Assembly: GCA_017795045.1 (NCBI GenBank)
Contig: CP051244.1
Span: 3,234,306 to 3,298,305, forward strand
Length of the DNA: 64,000 nt
Direction: 5' to 3'
Source of the DNA: Allomuricauda sp.
GTDB lineage: Bacteria > Bacteroidota > Bacteroidia > Flavobacteriales > Flavobacteriaceae
Shown in pieces: positions 37,670 through 46,724 of the stretch (within the stretch, counting starts at the first letter, position 1; every line of letters starts with the position of its first letter). Made by a program: the position numbers and the translations under genes. The notes below the pieces were generated by a model that was not told where the DNA came from, searched no databases, and worked only from the letters and a program-made list of their open reading frames with translations.

Positions 37670-38686
37670 ATGAATTTAGCGGACATCTCAACAGTTAAGT
37701 CTATACTTTCCCAACCTCAAAAAATCGTTATCATTCCCCATAAAAACCCCGATGGCGATGCCATGGGCGCCTGTTTGGGACTCTATGGTTTTTTAAAGGG
37801 AATGGGGCAGAATGCCCGTGTAGTCGCGCCAAACGACTACCCCAAATTCCTAAAGTGGATGCCGGGACATGAGACCGTCGTGAACTTTGAATGGGACAAT
37901 GGTGAGGCCCAAAGACTGCTGGATGAGGCCACGGTCATTTTCACCTTGGATTTCAATGACTTTTCACGTACCGGGCAAATGGCATCGGTATTGGAGGCCA
38001 AGGAAGCTGATTTCATTATGATCGACCATCACCAACAGCCCAGCGACTATGCCAAGGTCACCTATTCCGATGTAAGCATGAGTTCCACCTGTGAGATGAT
38101 CTATAATTTCATTGCCTTTTTAGGTCAAACAGATAGCATTACGGCAGATATTGCCTCAAACCTGTATACGGGGATCATGACGGACACTGGGTCGTTCAAA
38201 TACCGATCTACCTCCAGCAAGACCCATAGGGTCGTGGCCGACCTTATTGAGCGTGGCGCGGACAATATGGAAATCCACAGACAGGTTTTTGATACCAATT
38301 CGCCTTCCCGCCTACATCTGCTGGGCGTGGCTCTGAGCAATATGGTCATTCTTCCGGAATATAGAACGGCTTACATCACCCTTACCCAAGAGGAGTTGGA
38401 TGCCAACGATTTTAAAAAAGGGGACACCGAAGGTTTTGTGAACTACGGACTTACGCTGGAAGGGATTATTTTTGCGCTCATCTTTATTGAGAACAAAGAC
38501 GAGGGCATCATAAAGATTTCCCTGCGGTCTGTGGGAGACTTTTCGGTGAACGAGTTTGCCCGAAAACATTTTAATGGTGGTGGACACGACAATGCGGCCG
38601 GGGGCAGAAGTGATCTGTCCATGGACGAGACCTTGGAACAGTTCAATGAAATCCTAAAAACCTATAAAAGCACATTGAATCCATGA
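37670..38686 (+). CDS. nrnA: DHH-family oligoribonuclease/pAp phosphatase
   Basis: 338 residues. The DHH metal-binding motifs are visible in HKNPDGDAMGACLGL (about 23-37), DFNDFSR and MIDHHQQP, plus the C-terminal DHHA1 box NGGGHDNAAGG. It degrades short RNA oligonucleotides and dephosphorylates pAp. It overlaps gldI by 4 bp, suggesting coupled translation. Confidence 0.92.
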   Translation: MNLADISTVKSILSQPQKIVIIPHKNPDGDAMGACLGLYGFLKGMGQNARVVAPNDYPKFLKWMPGHETVVNFEWDNGEAQRLLDEATVIFTLDFNDFSRTGQMASVLEAKEADFIMIDHHQQPSDYAKVTYSDVSMSSTCEMIYNFIAFLGQTDSITADIASNLYTGIMTDTGSFKYRSTSSKTHRVVADLIERGADNMEIHRQVFDTNSPSRLHLLGVALSNMVILPEYRTAYITLTQEELDANDFKKGDTEGFVNYGLTLEGIIFALIFIENKDEGIIKISLRSVGDFSVNEFARKHFNGGGHDNAAGGRSDLSMDETLEQFNEILKTYKSTLNP

Positions 38687-39231
38687 GAATAGCTTTTATT
38701 CTAATCACCACGTTCCTATTTGTGGCTTGCGGAGGCCCAGAACCCCGAAGGCCTGTGGAAGTAAAATCCGGTAGCTTTTTTAAGGAAAGCGTGGAGCGCA
38801 ACAAGGCCTTAATCGCCGAAGAGGAAAAACTCATCCAGCAAATCATCGCCAAGGACAGCCTCCATGACTATCTGGCCAGCCCCAATGGGTTCTGGTACTA
38901 TTTTGAAACCCAAAACGATACGGCCACCTACCTTCCCAAAACCAATGACCAGGTGTTGTTTTCCTATAATCTGATGACCTTGGACAATGATACCATCTAT
39001 ACGGCGGAAAGCATAGGTCCAACTTCTTATGTTGTGGACAAGGAGCAATTGTTCCCTGGACTTCAAAATGCGGTAAAACTCCTCAAGATAAGTGAAAAAG
39101 CCACTTTTATTTTTCCATCTTTGCAGGCTTATGGCTACCAAGGGGACAATAATGCCATAGCCCCAAGGACGCCTGTAAAATCATCCGTGGAATTGCATAC
39201 GATCATTATACACAAAGACAGTCTAAATTAA
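38683..39231 (+). CDS. gldI: Gliding-motility-associated FKBP-type isomerase lipoprotein GldI
   Basis: 182 residues. The leader ends in the lipobox LFVAC. An FKBP-type domain follows, with GFWYYFE, DQVLFSYNL, LFPGLQNAVKLLK and the AYGYQGDNNAIAPRTPV box. GldI is a known component required for gliding motility in Flavobacterium, believed to help fold other Gld proteins in the periplasm. Its presence fits a gliding or formerly gliding lineage; other gld genes are not in the window. Confidence 0.9.
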   Translation: MRIAFILITTFLFVACGGPEPRRPVEVKSGSFFKESVERNKALIAEEEKLIQQIIAKDSLHDYLASPNGFWYYFETQNDTATYLPKTNDQVLFSYNLMTLDNDTIYTAESIGPTSYVVDKEQLFPGLQNAVKLLKISEKATFIFPSLQAYGYQGDNNAIAPRTPVKSSVELHTIIIHKDSLN

Positions 39232-39244
39232 ATTCACACATACC

Positions 39245-40351
39245 ATGAAACATACCTTAGTATTCATCGCTTTGTTTTCCCTCGCTTTTGTTGGGTGCAA
39301 ATCCAGCAAATTTGCTGATTTGGGGGATGGCATCTTTGCGGACATCCAAACCAGCCAAGGCGATATCATTGTAAAACTGGAATACCAAAAGACCCCGGTC
39401 ACCGTGGCCAATTTTGTATCCTTGGCCGAAGGCAACAGTCCTTTTGTTTCGGATAGCTTGAAAGAGAAGAAATACTTTGATGGACTTATATTCCATCGTG
39501 TCATCAAGGATTTTATGATCCAAGGGGGCGACCCATCCGGTACAGGACGCGGAAACCCGGGTTATAAATTCAAGGATGAGTTCAACGATTCCCTTAGACA
39601 CTCCAAAAAAGGAATGCTTTCCATGGCCAATTCCGGTCCCAAAACCAACGGAAGCCAATTTTTCATCACACACAAGGCCACACCATGGCTCAATGACAAG
39701 CACACCGTCTTTGGCGAAGTGGTGAGCGGTATGGAAGTGGTGGATTCCATTGCCAATGTAAAAACCGACCCTAGGGACAGACCTATGGTTCCTGTGATCA
39801 TGAAAAAGGTGGAAATTGTCCGCAAAGGAAAAGAAGCCAAAAATTTCGATGCCGTCAAGATCATGGGCGACTATTTTGAGGAAGAGAAAGTTGCAGAGGC
39901 TACCTTTCAAAAGATGAAAGAAGATCTGATTGCCGAATTTGCCCAACAAAAAGAAGCAGGAGAGGAAACCCCTACCGGTCTTATCATCTATACCGTGACC
40001 GAAGGAGAGGGGGAACAACCCAAAGAAGGGCAACAGGTGATGGTAAACTATGCAGGATACTTGGCCAATGGAGACCTGTTCGACACCAACATCCAAGAGG
40101 TAGCGGAAAAATTCAATCAATTGAACCCAGGTAGAAGGGACCACGGCGGATATGCCCCGGTTTCCATGCAATACAGCCCTGAAGCCAGATTGTTCCCAGG
40201 TTTCCGGGAAGGACTTCTTACCATGAAAGTGGGGGACAAAGTTCGCATCTTTATGCCTCCCCACTTGGGTCTTGGCCCTCAAGGTGGCGGTCCCATTCCT
40301 CCGAACTCCGATCTTATATTTGATGTGGAGATCACCTCAATCTCGCAATAG
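39245..40351 (+). CDS. Cyclophilin-FKBP fusion peptidyl-prolyl isomerase lipoprotein
   Basis: 368 residues. A lipoprotein leader (lipobox AFVGC) is followed by a cyclophilin domain (about 28-200, with FHRVIKDFMIQGGDPSGTGRG and the ANSGPKTNGSQFFIT box). After a helical linker (about 205-240) there is an FKBP domain (about 240-368, GQQVMVNYAGYLANGDLFD, GFREGLLTMKVGDKVRIFMP, GPIPPNSDLIFDVEI). Both isomerase classes thus sit on a single exported protein. It follows gldI by 13 bp and ends in a terminator. Confidence 0.9.
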   Translation: MKHTLVFIALFSLAFVGCKSSKFADLGDGIFADIQTSQGDIIVKLEYQKTPVTVANFVSLAEGNSPFVSDSLKEKKYFDGLIFHRVIKDFMIQGGDPSGTGRGNPGYKFKDEFNDSLRHSKKGMLSMANSGPKTNGSQFFITHKATPWLNDKHTVFGEVVSGMEVVDSIANVKTDPRDRPMVPVIMKKVEIVRKGKEAKNFDAVKIMGDYFEEEKVAEATFQKMKEDLIAEFAQQKEAGEETPTGLIIYTVTEGEGEQPKEGQQVMVNYAGYLANGDLFDTNIQEVAEKFNQLNPGRRDHGGYAPVSMQYSPEARLFPGFREGLLTMKVGDKVRIFMPPHLGLGPQGGGPIPPNSDLIFDVEITSISQ

Positions 40352-40370
40352 ACCGCCCATTAAAAACATA

Positions 40371-40401
40371 AAAAGCCGTACTTTTCCGTGCGGCTTTTTT
40401 T
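40371..40401 (+). terminator. Intrinsic terminator after the isomerase gene
   Basis: Stem AAAGCCG with CGGCTTT, extended imperfectly, then a T run. It closes the nrnA-gldI-isomerase unit. Confidence 0.75.
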
Positions 40402-40417
40402 ATGCGTTCAATCATAG

Positions 40418-41491
40418 ATGAAAGACAAAGTTAAAACCATCATAGCCATAGCGCTTCCTGTCCAAATTGTATTGGTAAAATGGATGGCAGCCTACCCTGA
40501 CTTTGTTGAGACGTATTACAGTAATGGACTGTATCCACCTATCTCCCAATTCTCAAGATTACTTTTGGGATGGATTCCGTTTTCCGTGGGAGACCTGTTC
40601 TATTTGGCCCTGGGCATTCTTGCCATTCGATATTTTTATAAATATTGGAAATCCATCAAGGGCAGACCTCTTAATTTTCTAAAAGACATTGCCGTAGTAC
40701 TTTCCATGACCTATTTTGCCTTTCATTTGCTTTGGGGGATGAACTATTATCGACAGCCTATCACTTGGAAATTGGGTATGGAACGGGAGTACACCCTCAA
40801 AGAACTTACGCAGTTCACCCAATATCTTGCAGAGAAAACCAATGCATATCAACAACAAATCACCGGAGACAGTATTGAAGCGGTGCAGATTCCCTATTCC
40901 CGAAAAGGGATTTTCAAAAAGACCGAGGAGGGATATGCGAAGTTGAAGAACCAATACCCCAATTTGGAATACAAAAACCCAAGCCTAAAATCCTCAATTT
41001 TTAGCGTAGCACTCACCTATATGGGGTATGGAGGGTATTTAAACCCTTTTACCAATGAGGCACAAGTGAATGGCATTACCCCTTTGTTCCGTATGCCTAC
41101 CGTAAGCGGACATGAGGTGGGTCACCAGTTGGGGTATTCCGCGGAAGATGCCACCAACTTTATCGGGTACTTGGTCACGGTACAGAATGACGACCCTTAT
41201 TTTAAATACGCTGCTTACCACAACGCTTTGGGATATTGCCTATCCGACCTGTCCAGAAAAGATGAACAAACTTCCAAGCAGATCATTGCCACATTGCATC
41301 CCGGGGTGAAAAAGAATTTTCAGGAACTCAGGGATTTCTGGGAACAATACCAAAATCCGTTGGAACCCGTTTTCAAGTCCATCTTCAATACTTTTTTAAA
41401 AATCAACAATCAGAAAGAAGGCATCCAAAGCTATAATTCCGTGGTAGGGCTTATGATCAATTTCCACTTCAAAAAAGAGACTTTGCCTTAG
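40418..41491 (+). CDS. DUF3810 membrane protein with zinc-protease-like HEVGH
   Basis: 357 residues. Three membrane segments (about 7-23, 52-70, 88-106) precede a soluble region containing GHEVGHQLGYSAEDATNFIGYL (about 228-249). The motif matches HExxH, with a downstream acidic residue. A membrane-bound metalloprotease is plausible but unproven; the family is common in Bacteroidota and has no established function. Confidence 0.75.
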   Translation: MKDKVKTIIAIALPVQIVLVKWMAAYPDFVETYYSNGLYPPISQFSRLLLGWIPFSVGDLFYLALGILAIRYFYKYWKSIKGRPLNFLKDIAVVLSMTYFAFHLLWGMNYYRQPITWKLGMEREYTLKELTQFTQYLAEKTNAYQQQITGDSIEAVQIPYSRKGIFKKTEEGYAKLKNQYPNLEYKNPSLKSSIFSVALTYMGYGGYLNPFTNEAQVNGITPLFRMPTVSGHEVGHQLGYSAEDATNFIGYLVTVQNDDPYFKYAAYHNALGYCLSDLSRKDEQTSKQIIATLHPGVKKNFQELRDFWEQYQNPLEPVFKSIFNTFLKINNQKEGIQSYNSVVGLMINFHFKKETLP

Positions 41492-41550
41492 GGTTGTGCA
41501 ATACCTCCACTTCCTTTACCTTTAAACCGACTAATTCAATTGACATAAAT

Positions 41551-44490
41551 ATGAAAATGAAACTCTTGGCACTGACCTTTTTGTTAGGTGGTGCTTTTTT
41601 AATGGCACAAGATTATTTTCCAAAAAATGATGGTGTCAAAACAAAGAACAACAACTACATGGCATTCACCAATGCCAAAATTTATGTAAGTCCAACACAG
41701 ATTATCCAAAACGGAACCCTGCTCATCCAGGATGGCAAAGTGGTGCAAGTGGGCAAATCCGTAACCATTCCCAAAAATGCCATTGTTGAAGATCTTCAGG
41801 GAAAATTCATTTATCCCTCTTTCATCGACGTATTCTCGGATTATGGTATGGCCAAGCCCGAAAATGCGGATGGTAGTGGCAGGTCATCACAATACAATCC
41901 AAACCGCGATGGGTTTTATTGGAACGACCACATTATGCCTGAAAACAGCGCCATTGGTAGTTTCACCTATGACAAGAAAAAGGCGGAAGAACTCCGTAAG
42001 GCAGGTTTTGGCGTGGTCAATTCACACATTCAAGATGGAATAGCCCGCGGCACAGGTGTTCTGGTCGCTCTGAACGATTCGGGCAGCGAGGCACAAAGAA
42101 TCCTCTCCGATAAATCGGCCCAGTATTTTTCGTTTGAGAAAAGCATTACCTCAAGGCAATCCTACCCTACTTCCATCATGGGGGCCACCGCTTTGATGCG
42201 TCAGTTATATTATGATTTGGATTGGTACAACAAAGGAAATATTAAAACCACGGACCGTTCCTTGGAAGCCTTGGAGGAGAACAAAAGCCTAAATCAAATC
42301 TTTGCTGCCGGGGGCAACGGTAATATCCTTCGGGCCGATAAGATTGGGGATTTGTTTGGAATCCAGTATACCATTTTGGCAGGAGGCGATGAATATGAGC
42401 GCATAGCGGATGTCAAGGCCACCAATGCCCGATTGATTGTTCCCCTAAATTTCCCCGATGCCTATGATGTTTCCAACCCCTACGAGGCCCAATACGTAGC
42501 CTTGAAAGATATGCGCCATTGGAACTTGGCCCCCACCAACCCAAAGGTTTTGGAGGACAATGGGGTCCAATTTTCATTTACCCTGCATGAGTTGAAGTCA
42601 CCATCGGACCTCAAATCCAAGTTGATGAAGGCCATCACCTACGGCCTTTCAAAAACCAAGGCTTTGGAAGCGTTGACCACGGTACCGGCGTCCATTTTAG
42701 GAAAATCTGCGGAAATAGGTTCCCTTCAACCTGGGAGTCAAGCCAACTTTTTGATTACTTCAGGAGACATTTTTGATGAAGCGACCTCACTCTACGAAAA
42801 CTGGGTCCAAGGGAACAAGAACATTATCCAATCCAAAGACCAGAAAGACGTACGTGGCGAATATACCCTTGCCACCAATGGACAGAACTATACCGTTTCC
42901 ATAACCGGGGACGCGAACAAACCCAAAGTAGAACTTAAAAAAGGAACTGAAAAAGTCCCTTCCAAATTGGAATACACCACAGATTGGTTGAACGTTTCCT
43001 TTTCCGAAAACGGGACGGAATCCTACCGCTTTGCAGGCAAGATCATATCAGGTTCTGATGACATTTCAGGAAAAATGATCCTCCCCAACGGAACTGAAAC
43101 CACGGCCACTCTTACCAAGACAGATCCATTCAAGGAGACTGCCAAGACTTCGGACGACAAAAAACCACAGCTTATGGCGGTCACCTACCCCAATGTAAGC
43201 TACGGGTACAAAACAAAACCCCAACAGGAAAGCATCCTCTTTAAAAATGCGACCGTCTGGACAGGGAATAGCATTTTGGAAAACACCGACGTACTGGTAA
43301 AAAATGGTAAAATTGCCAAGGTGGGCAAAGATTTGCGTGCCGGAGGTGCCACCACCGTGGATGCCACCGGAAAACACCTTACAGCCGGAATCATTGATGA
43401 ACATTCGCACATAGCGGCCTTATCCATCAATGAAGCGGGGCACAACTCCTCCGCCGAAGTAAGGATGAAAGATGCCATAGACCCAAAAGACATGGACATC
43501 TACAGAAACTTGGCCGGTGGGGTCACTACCATTCAATTGTTGCACGGTTCTGCCAACCCCATTGGAGGGCGTTCCGCCATTCTCCGTTTAAAGTGGGGTG
43601 AAAACGCCGATGGGCTGGTATTTCCTGGTTCTCCCAAGTTCATAAAATTCGCCTTGGGTGAGAACGTAAAACAGTCCAATTGGGGCAGTTACTCCCGTTT
43701 TCCACAGACGCGGATGGGTGTGGAACAAGTCTATACCGATTACTTTCAACGCGCCAAGGAATACGATGCCAAGAAAAAAAGCGGACTACCCGTTCGACAT
43801 GATGAGGAAATGGAGGTACTTGCCGAAATTCTGAATAGCGAGCGCTTTATCAGCTGCCATTCCTATGTACAGAGTGAGATCAATATGATGATGAAGGTTG
43901 CGGAAAAATTCGGTTTCCAAATGAACACCTTTACCCACATTTTGGAAGGGTACAAAGTGGCCGATAAAATGGCCGAGCACGGCGTGGGAGGTTCCACTTT
44001 CAGTGATTGGTGGGCCTATAAGTTTGAAGTGAACGATGCCATTCCCTACAATGCCGCCATCATGGCAAGTCAAGGGGTTACCGTGGCCATCAACAGTGAT
44101 GATGCCGAAATGTCCCGAAGATTGAACCAAGAAGCCGGAAAAACGGTAAAATATGGAGGCATGTCCGAACTTGAGGCTTGGAAGACCGTAACCTTGAACC
44201 CAGCAAAACTGTTGCATTTGGATGATAGGGTCGGAAGTGTTGAAGAAGGCAAGGACGCCGATTTGGTGCTTTGGAGCGACCACCCCCTATCCGTTTATGC
44301 CAAAGCTGAAAAAACCTTAATCGAAGGTGCCGTGTATTTCGACCTGGAGAAGGACAAGACCATACGTCAATCCGTACAACAGGAAAGAAACCAGCTCATC
44401 AATATGATGCTGAACGAAAAGGAAAAAGGGGGAAAAACACAGACCCCGGTCCAGAACAAGAAAGAACGATTTGAATGTGAAACCCTTTAA
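41551..44490 (+). CDS. Exported double amidohydrolase-like protein; only the C-terminal half has the metal motif
   Basis: 979 residues from the ATG at 41551. A signal peptide (MKMKLLALTFLLGGAFLMAQ) precedes two amidohydrolase-type halves. In the C-terminal half, the metal ligands HSH lie at 618-620 in IIDEHSHIA. In the N-terminal half, the matching position is IDVFSDYG (93-97), so both histidines are gone. The C-half also has SCHSYVQSEINMM, FTHILEGYK and INSDDAEMSRR. The upstream ATG at 41494 lies outside the signal peptide and is rejected. The real substrate is unknown; imidazolonepropionase-like labels are unreliable here. Confidence 0.85.
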   Translation: MKMKLLALTFLLGGAFLMAQDYFPKNDGVKTKNNNYMAFTNAKIYVSPTQIIQNGTLLIQDGKVVQVGKSVTIPKNAIVEDLQGKFIYPSFIDVFSDYGMAKPENADGSGRSSQYNPNRDGFYWNDHIMPENSAIGSFTYDKKKAEELRKAGFGVVNSHIQDGIARGTGVLVALNDSGSEAQRILSDKSAQYFSFEKSITSRQSYPTSIMGATALMRQLYYDLDWYNKGNIKTTDRSLEALEENKSLNQIFAAGGNGNILRADKIGDLFGIQYTILAGGDEYERIADVKATNARLIVPLNFPDAYDVSNPYEAQYVALKDMRHWNLAPTNPKVLEDNGVQFSFTLHELKSPSDLKSKLMKAITYGLSKTKALEALTTVPASILGKSAEIGSLQPGSQANFLITSGDIFDEATSLYENWVQGNKNIIQSKDQKDVRGEYTLATNGQNYTVSITGDANKPKVELKKGTEKVPSKLEYTTDWLNVSFSENGTESYRFAGKIISGSDDISGKMILPNGTETTATLTKTDPFKETAKTSDDKKPQLMAVTYPNVSYGYKTKPQQESILFKNATVWTGNSILENTDVLVKNGKIAKVGKDLRAGGATTVDATGKHLTAGIIDEHSHIAALSINEAGHNSSAEVRMKDAIDPKDMDIYRNLAGGVTTIQLLHGSANPIGGRSAILRLKWGENADGLVFPGSPKFIKFALGENVKQSNWGSYSRFPQTRMGVEQVYTDYFQRAKEYDAKKKSGLPVRHDEEMEVLAEILNSERFISCHSYVQSEINMMMKVAEKFGFQMNTFTHILEGYKVADKMAEHGVGGSTFSDWWAYKFEVNDAIPYNAAIMASQGVTVAINSDDAEMSRRLNQEAGKTVKYGGMSELEAWKTVTLNPAKLLHLDDRVGSVEEGKDADLVLWSDHPLSVYAKAEKTLIEGAVYFDLEKDKTIRQSVQQERNQLINMMLNEKEKGGKTQTPVQNKKERFECETL

Positions 44491-44500
44491 TACACAAATC

Positions 44501-45793
44501 ATGAAACAAATAATAACCATCATATGTCTCGTTTTTGGGGTTTTACTACAAGCACAACAAACCCCTGCCGCCCCACAGACCGAACAAGTTGCCATTTTTG
44601 GTGCAACGGCCCATATTGGCAATGGGGAAGTGATAGAGAATTGTACCATCATTTTTAATGATGGAAAGATAACGGCCATTGGGGCCGACCTTATGGCACC
44701 GACCATCGGCACCATGATCAATGCCCAAGGAAAGCATGTATATCCCGGTTTTATTGCCCCGTCCAAATCTTTGGGACTTGTGGAAGTGGATGCAGTACGT
44801 GCCAGTAATGACCAAGATGAACTTGGGGAAATGATTCCAAACATACGCAGTATTGTTGCGTACAATGCAGAATCCAAGGTAGTGGAAAGCATGCGGCCCA
44901 ACGGGATACTTTTGGCTCAGGTAACCCCTAAAGGCGGTAGAATCTCCGGGACCTCCACCATTGTACAGTTCGATGCCTGGAACTGGGAAGATGCCGCGGT
45001 AAAATGGGATGACGGCATCCATTTGAACTGGCCCTCCTTGTTCAGAAAAGGAAGCTCCTGGCTGGGAGAACCCAATGCCTTTCTTCCCAATAAAAACTAT
45101 CAGGAACAGGTTGATGAGGTGTTGACCTTCGTACAAAATGCCAAAGCGTATGGAGCGGGAATATCCCAAGAACTCAATCTCCCCTTTGCGGCCATGCAAG
45201 GTCTTTTTAATGGCTCCCAACGCTTGTTCATCCACGCCAATGGAGAAAAGGAAATCATGGACGCCGTGACCAGCGCCCAAAAAGCGGGCATACCGCATAT
45301 GGTTGTGGTAGGAGGGTACCGGGCCCATAAGATTACCGACTTTTTAAAGCAACATAACATTCCGGTATTGGTCAGTGAGCCTCATGCCCTACCCCAATTT
45401 GATGATGATGATTACGACTTTCCATACAAGTTGCCAAAACTATTGGTGGAGGCTGGTCTCTTGGTAGGTCTACAGAACGAATCCATGTCCAACTTCCAGA
45501 CCCGAAACCTACCCTTTTACGCCGGACATGTTGCCGGACAGGGCCTGGATAAAGAAAAAGCACTTCAGCTGATAACTGGAAATACTGCAAAGATTTTAGG
45601 AATCGATGGCGATTATGGCACCCTGGAAGTAGGTAAGAGCGCCACCTTATTCATCTCCGAAGGAGATGCTTTGGATATGCGCACCAATCAGCTTACCAAA
45701 GCCTTTATTGATGGCAGGGACATTTCACTGGAAACCCACCAAACCGAACTTTGGAAACGGTATATGGGCAAGTACGAAAGCGAAGGAAAATAA
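44501..45793 (+). CDS. Exported amidohydrolase-like protein lacking the metal-binding histidines
   Basis: 430 residues from the ATG at 44501. A signal peptide (TIICLVFGVLLQAQ) precedes an amidohydrolase fold. The usual D-x-H-x-H position reads IAPSKS (85-90), with serines in place of the histidines. A later IHANGEKEIMDAV and the C-terminal GNTAKILGIDGDYGTLEVGKSATL segment are retained. It follows the double protein by 10 bp and could form a complex with it (inference). Confidence 0.85.
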   Translation: MKQIITIICLVFGVLLQAQQTPAAPQTEQVAIFGATAHIGNGEVIENCTIIFNDGKITAIGADLMAPTIGTMINAQGKHVYPGFIAPSKSLGLVEVDAVRASNDQDELGEMIPNIRSIVAYNAESKVVESMRPNGILLAQVTPKGGRISGTSTIVQFDAWNWEDAAVKWDDGIHLNWPSLFRKGSSWLGEPNAFLPNKNYQEQVDEVLTFVQNAKAYGAGISQELNLPFAAMQGLFNGSQRLFIHANGEKEIMDAVTSAQKAGIPHMVVVGGYRAHKITDFLKQHNIPVLVSEPHALPQFDDDDYDFPYKLPKLLVEAGLLVGLQNESMSNFQTRNLPFYAGHVAGQGLDKEKALQLITGNTAKILGIDGDYGTLEVGKSATLFISEGDALDMRTNQLTKAFIDGRDISLETHQTELWKRYMGKYESEGK

Positions 45794-45800
45794 TAAAAGA

Positions 45801-45830
45801 GCGGCGTTCAAATGAACGCCGCTTCCATTT
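45801..45830. terminator. Terminator hairpin between two converging genes
   Basis: Perfect 10-bp stem GCGGCGTTCA with TGAACGCCGC (45801-45822), two-base loop centre. T-rich sequence follows in both directions (weak on plus, better on minus). Confidence 0.75.
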
Positions 45831-45850
45831 TAACAAATCTCCAATAGTTA

Positions 45851-46654
45851 TCAGTTCTTTTTGGCAACCACAGATATAGCCCCTTCAGGTTTGGCATAAA
45901 ATTCTTTGGGTTTAGGTGTGGTGCCCAAGGCCACATCAGTGAAAACCACGGTGCTTTTGGGGTCAAGAATAGTATTCCCTTCATAATTGTACCATGTAAT
46001 GGATTTAGGCAGTACCAATCCATTTACGGTCTGCCAATCATCATAGCGAATCCATTTTATATTATCTGATTTTTCTCCAGTACGATAGGTGACCGTATAC
46101 CCCAACCATGCCATTTGATAGGTATCCGGATCAAAATGGATATAGTATTCGTCTTTGGACGAAACTCCTACCCCAGATTCATACGCAATCCGTACACCCG
46201 GATATTCTTTTCCCTCGAACGCCAACGCATCGGCCTCGTTATACACAATACCGTCATCGGCCAGCACAAAGGGCATGGCATAGAAATAGAACATCAGGTT
46301 ATGGTAGAACGCCGCATCCCCCTTGTAGGTCGATTCAGGGTCCAACAACCATATTTCGGTACCATCAAACCCCATGGAGACCCCTTTGGAATCCACCCGG
46401 TCCCTTCTGGACCAAAGATCCACCGTATGGGTTTCTGGGTTATCAGAATGAGGGATACCAAAGGACAAGGTTCGTTGTTGCTTCCACAGTTGCAATCCAC
46501 CATGGGCATCAAAAACCTGCATCATGGCATTGGGATAATTGGAGGTGTCTTCGGTAAGCTTTTCCGGAACAGAACCTTGGGCAGCTTCTTGTTTGACATT
46601 GGGCTTGCATGACCCTAGAATCAGAACAAGGGCAAGGATGGTTATTTTTTTCAT
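45851..46654 (-). CDS. DUF6503-family lipoprotein
   Basis: 267 residues from the ATG at 46654. The leader ends in the lipobox LILGSC. A large beta-rich domain follows, with AMMQVFDAHGGLQLW, FGIPHSDNPETHTVDLWSRRD and YNYEGNTILDPKSTVVFTDV, as in the LolA-like/DUF6503 group of Bacteroidota. No enzyme motif is visible. The function is unknown. Confidence 0.75.
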   Translation of the reverse strand: MKKITILALVLILGSCKPNVKQEAAQGSVPEKLTEDTSNYPNAMMQVFDAHGGLQLWKQQRTLSFGIPHSDNPETHTVDLWSRRDRVDSKGVSMGFDGTEIWLLDPESTYKGDAAFYHNLMFYFYAMPFVLADDGIVYNEADALAFEGKEYPGVRIAYESGVGVSSKDEYYIHFDPDTYQMAWLGYTVTYRTGEKSDNIKWIRYDDWQTVNGLVLPKSITWYNYEGNTILDPKSTVVFTDVALGTTPKPKEFYAKPEGAISVVAKKN

Positions 46655-46724
46655 GGTCAATAAATTTCACGATTGGTCGAAAACCCCTTTCATTAATTAC
46701 AGGAATCTCTATTTTTGGACTGTG

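Noticed and set aside
39257-40282. Long antisense open frame (341 codons) over the isomerase gene
   Set aside because: The plus strand encodes clear cyclophilin and FKBP motifs; the antisense frame has no recognisable domain and is a codon-bias shadow.
44546-45328. Antisense open frame (260 codons) over the second amidohydrolase-like gene
   Set aside because: Shadow of a real gene; no signal, domain or promoter.
46539-46724. Upstream start for the TrmH-like gene
   Set aside because: The extra 62 residues overlap the opposing lipoprotein gene and look non-coding; the ATG at 46725 starts conserved sequence.
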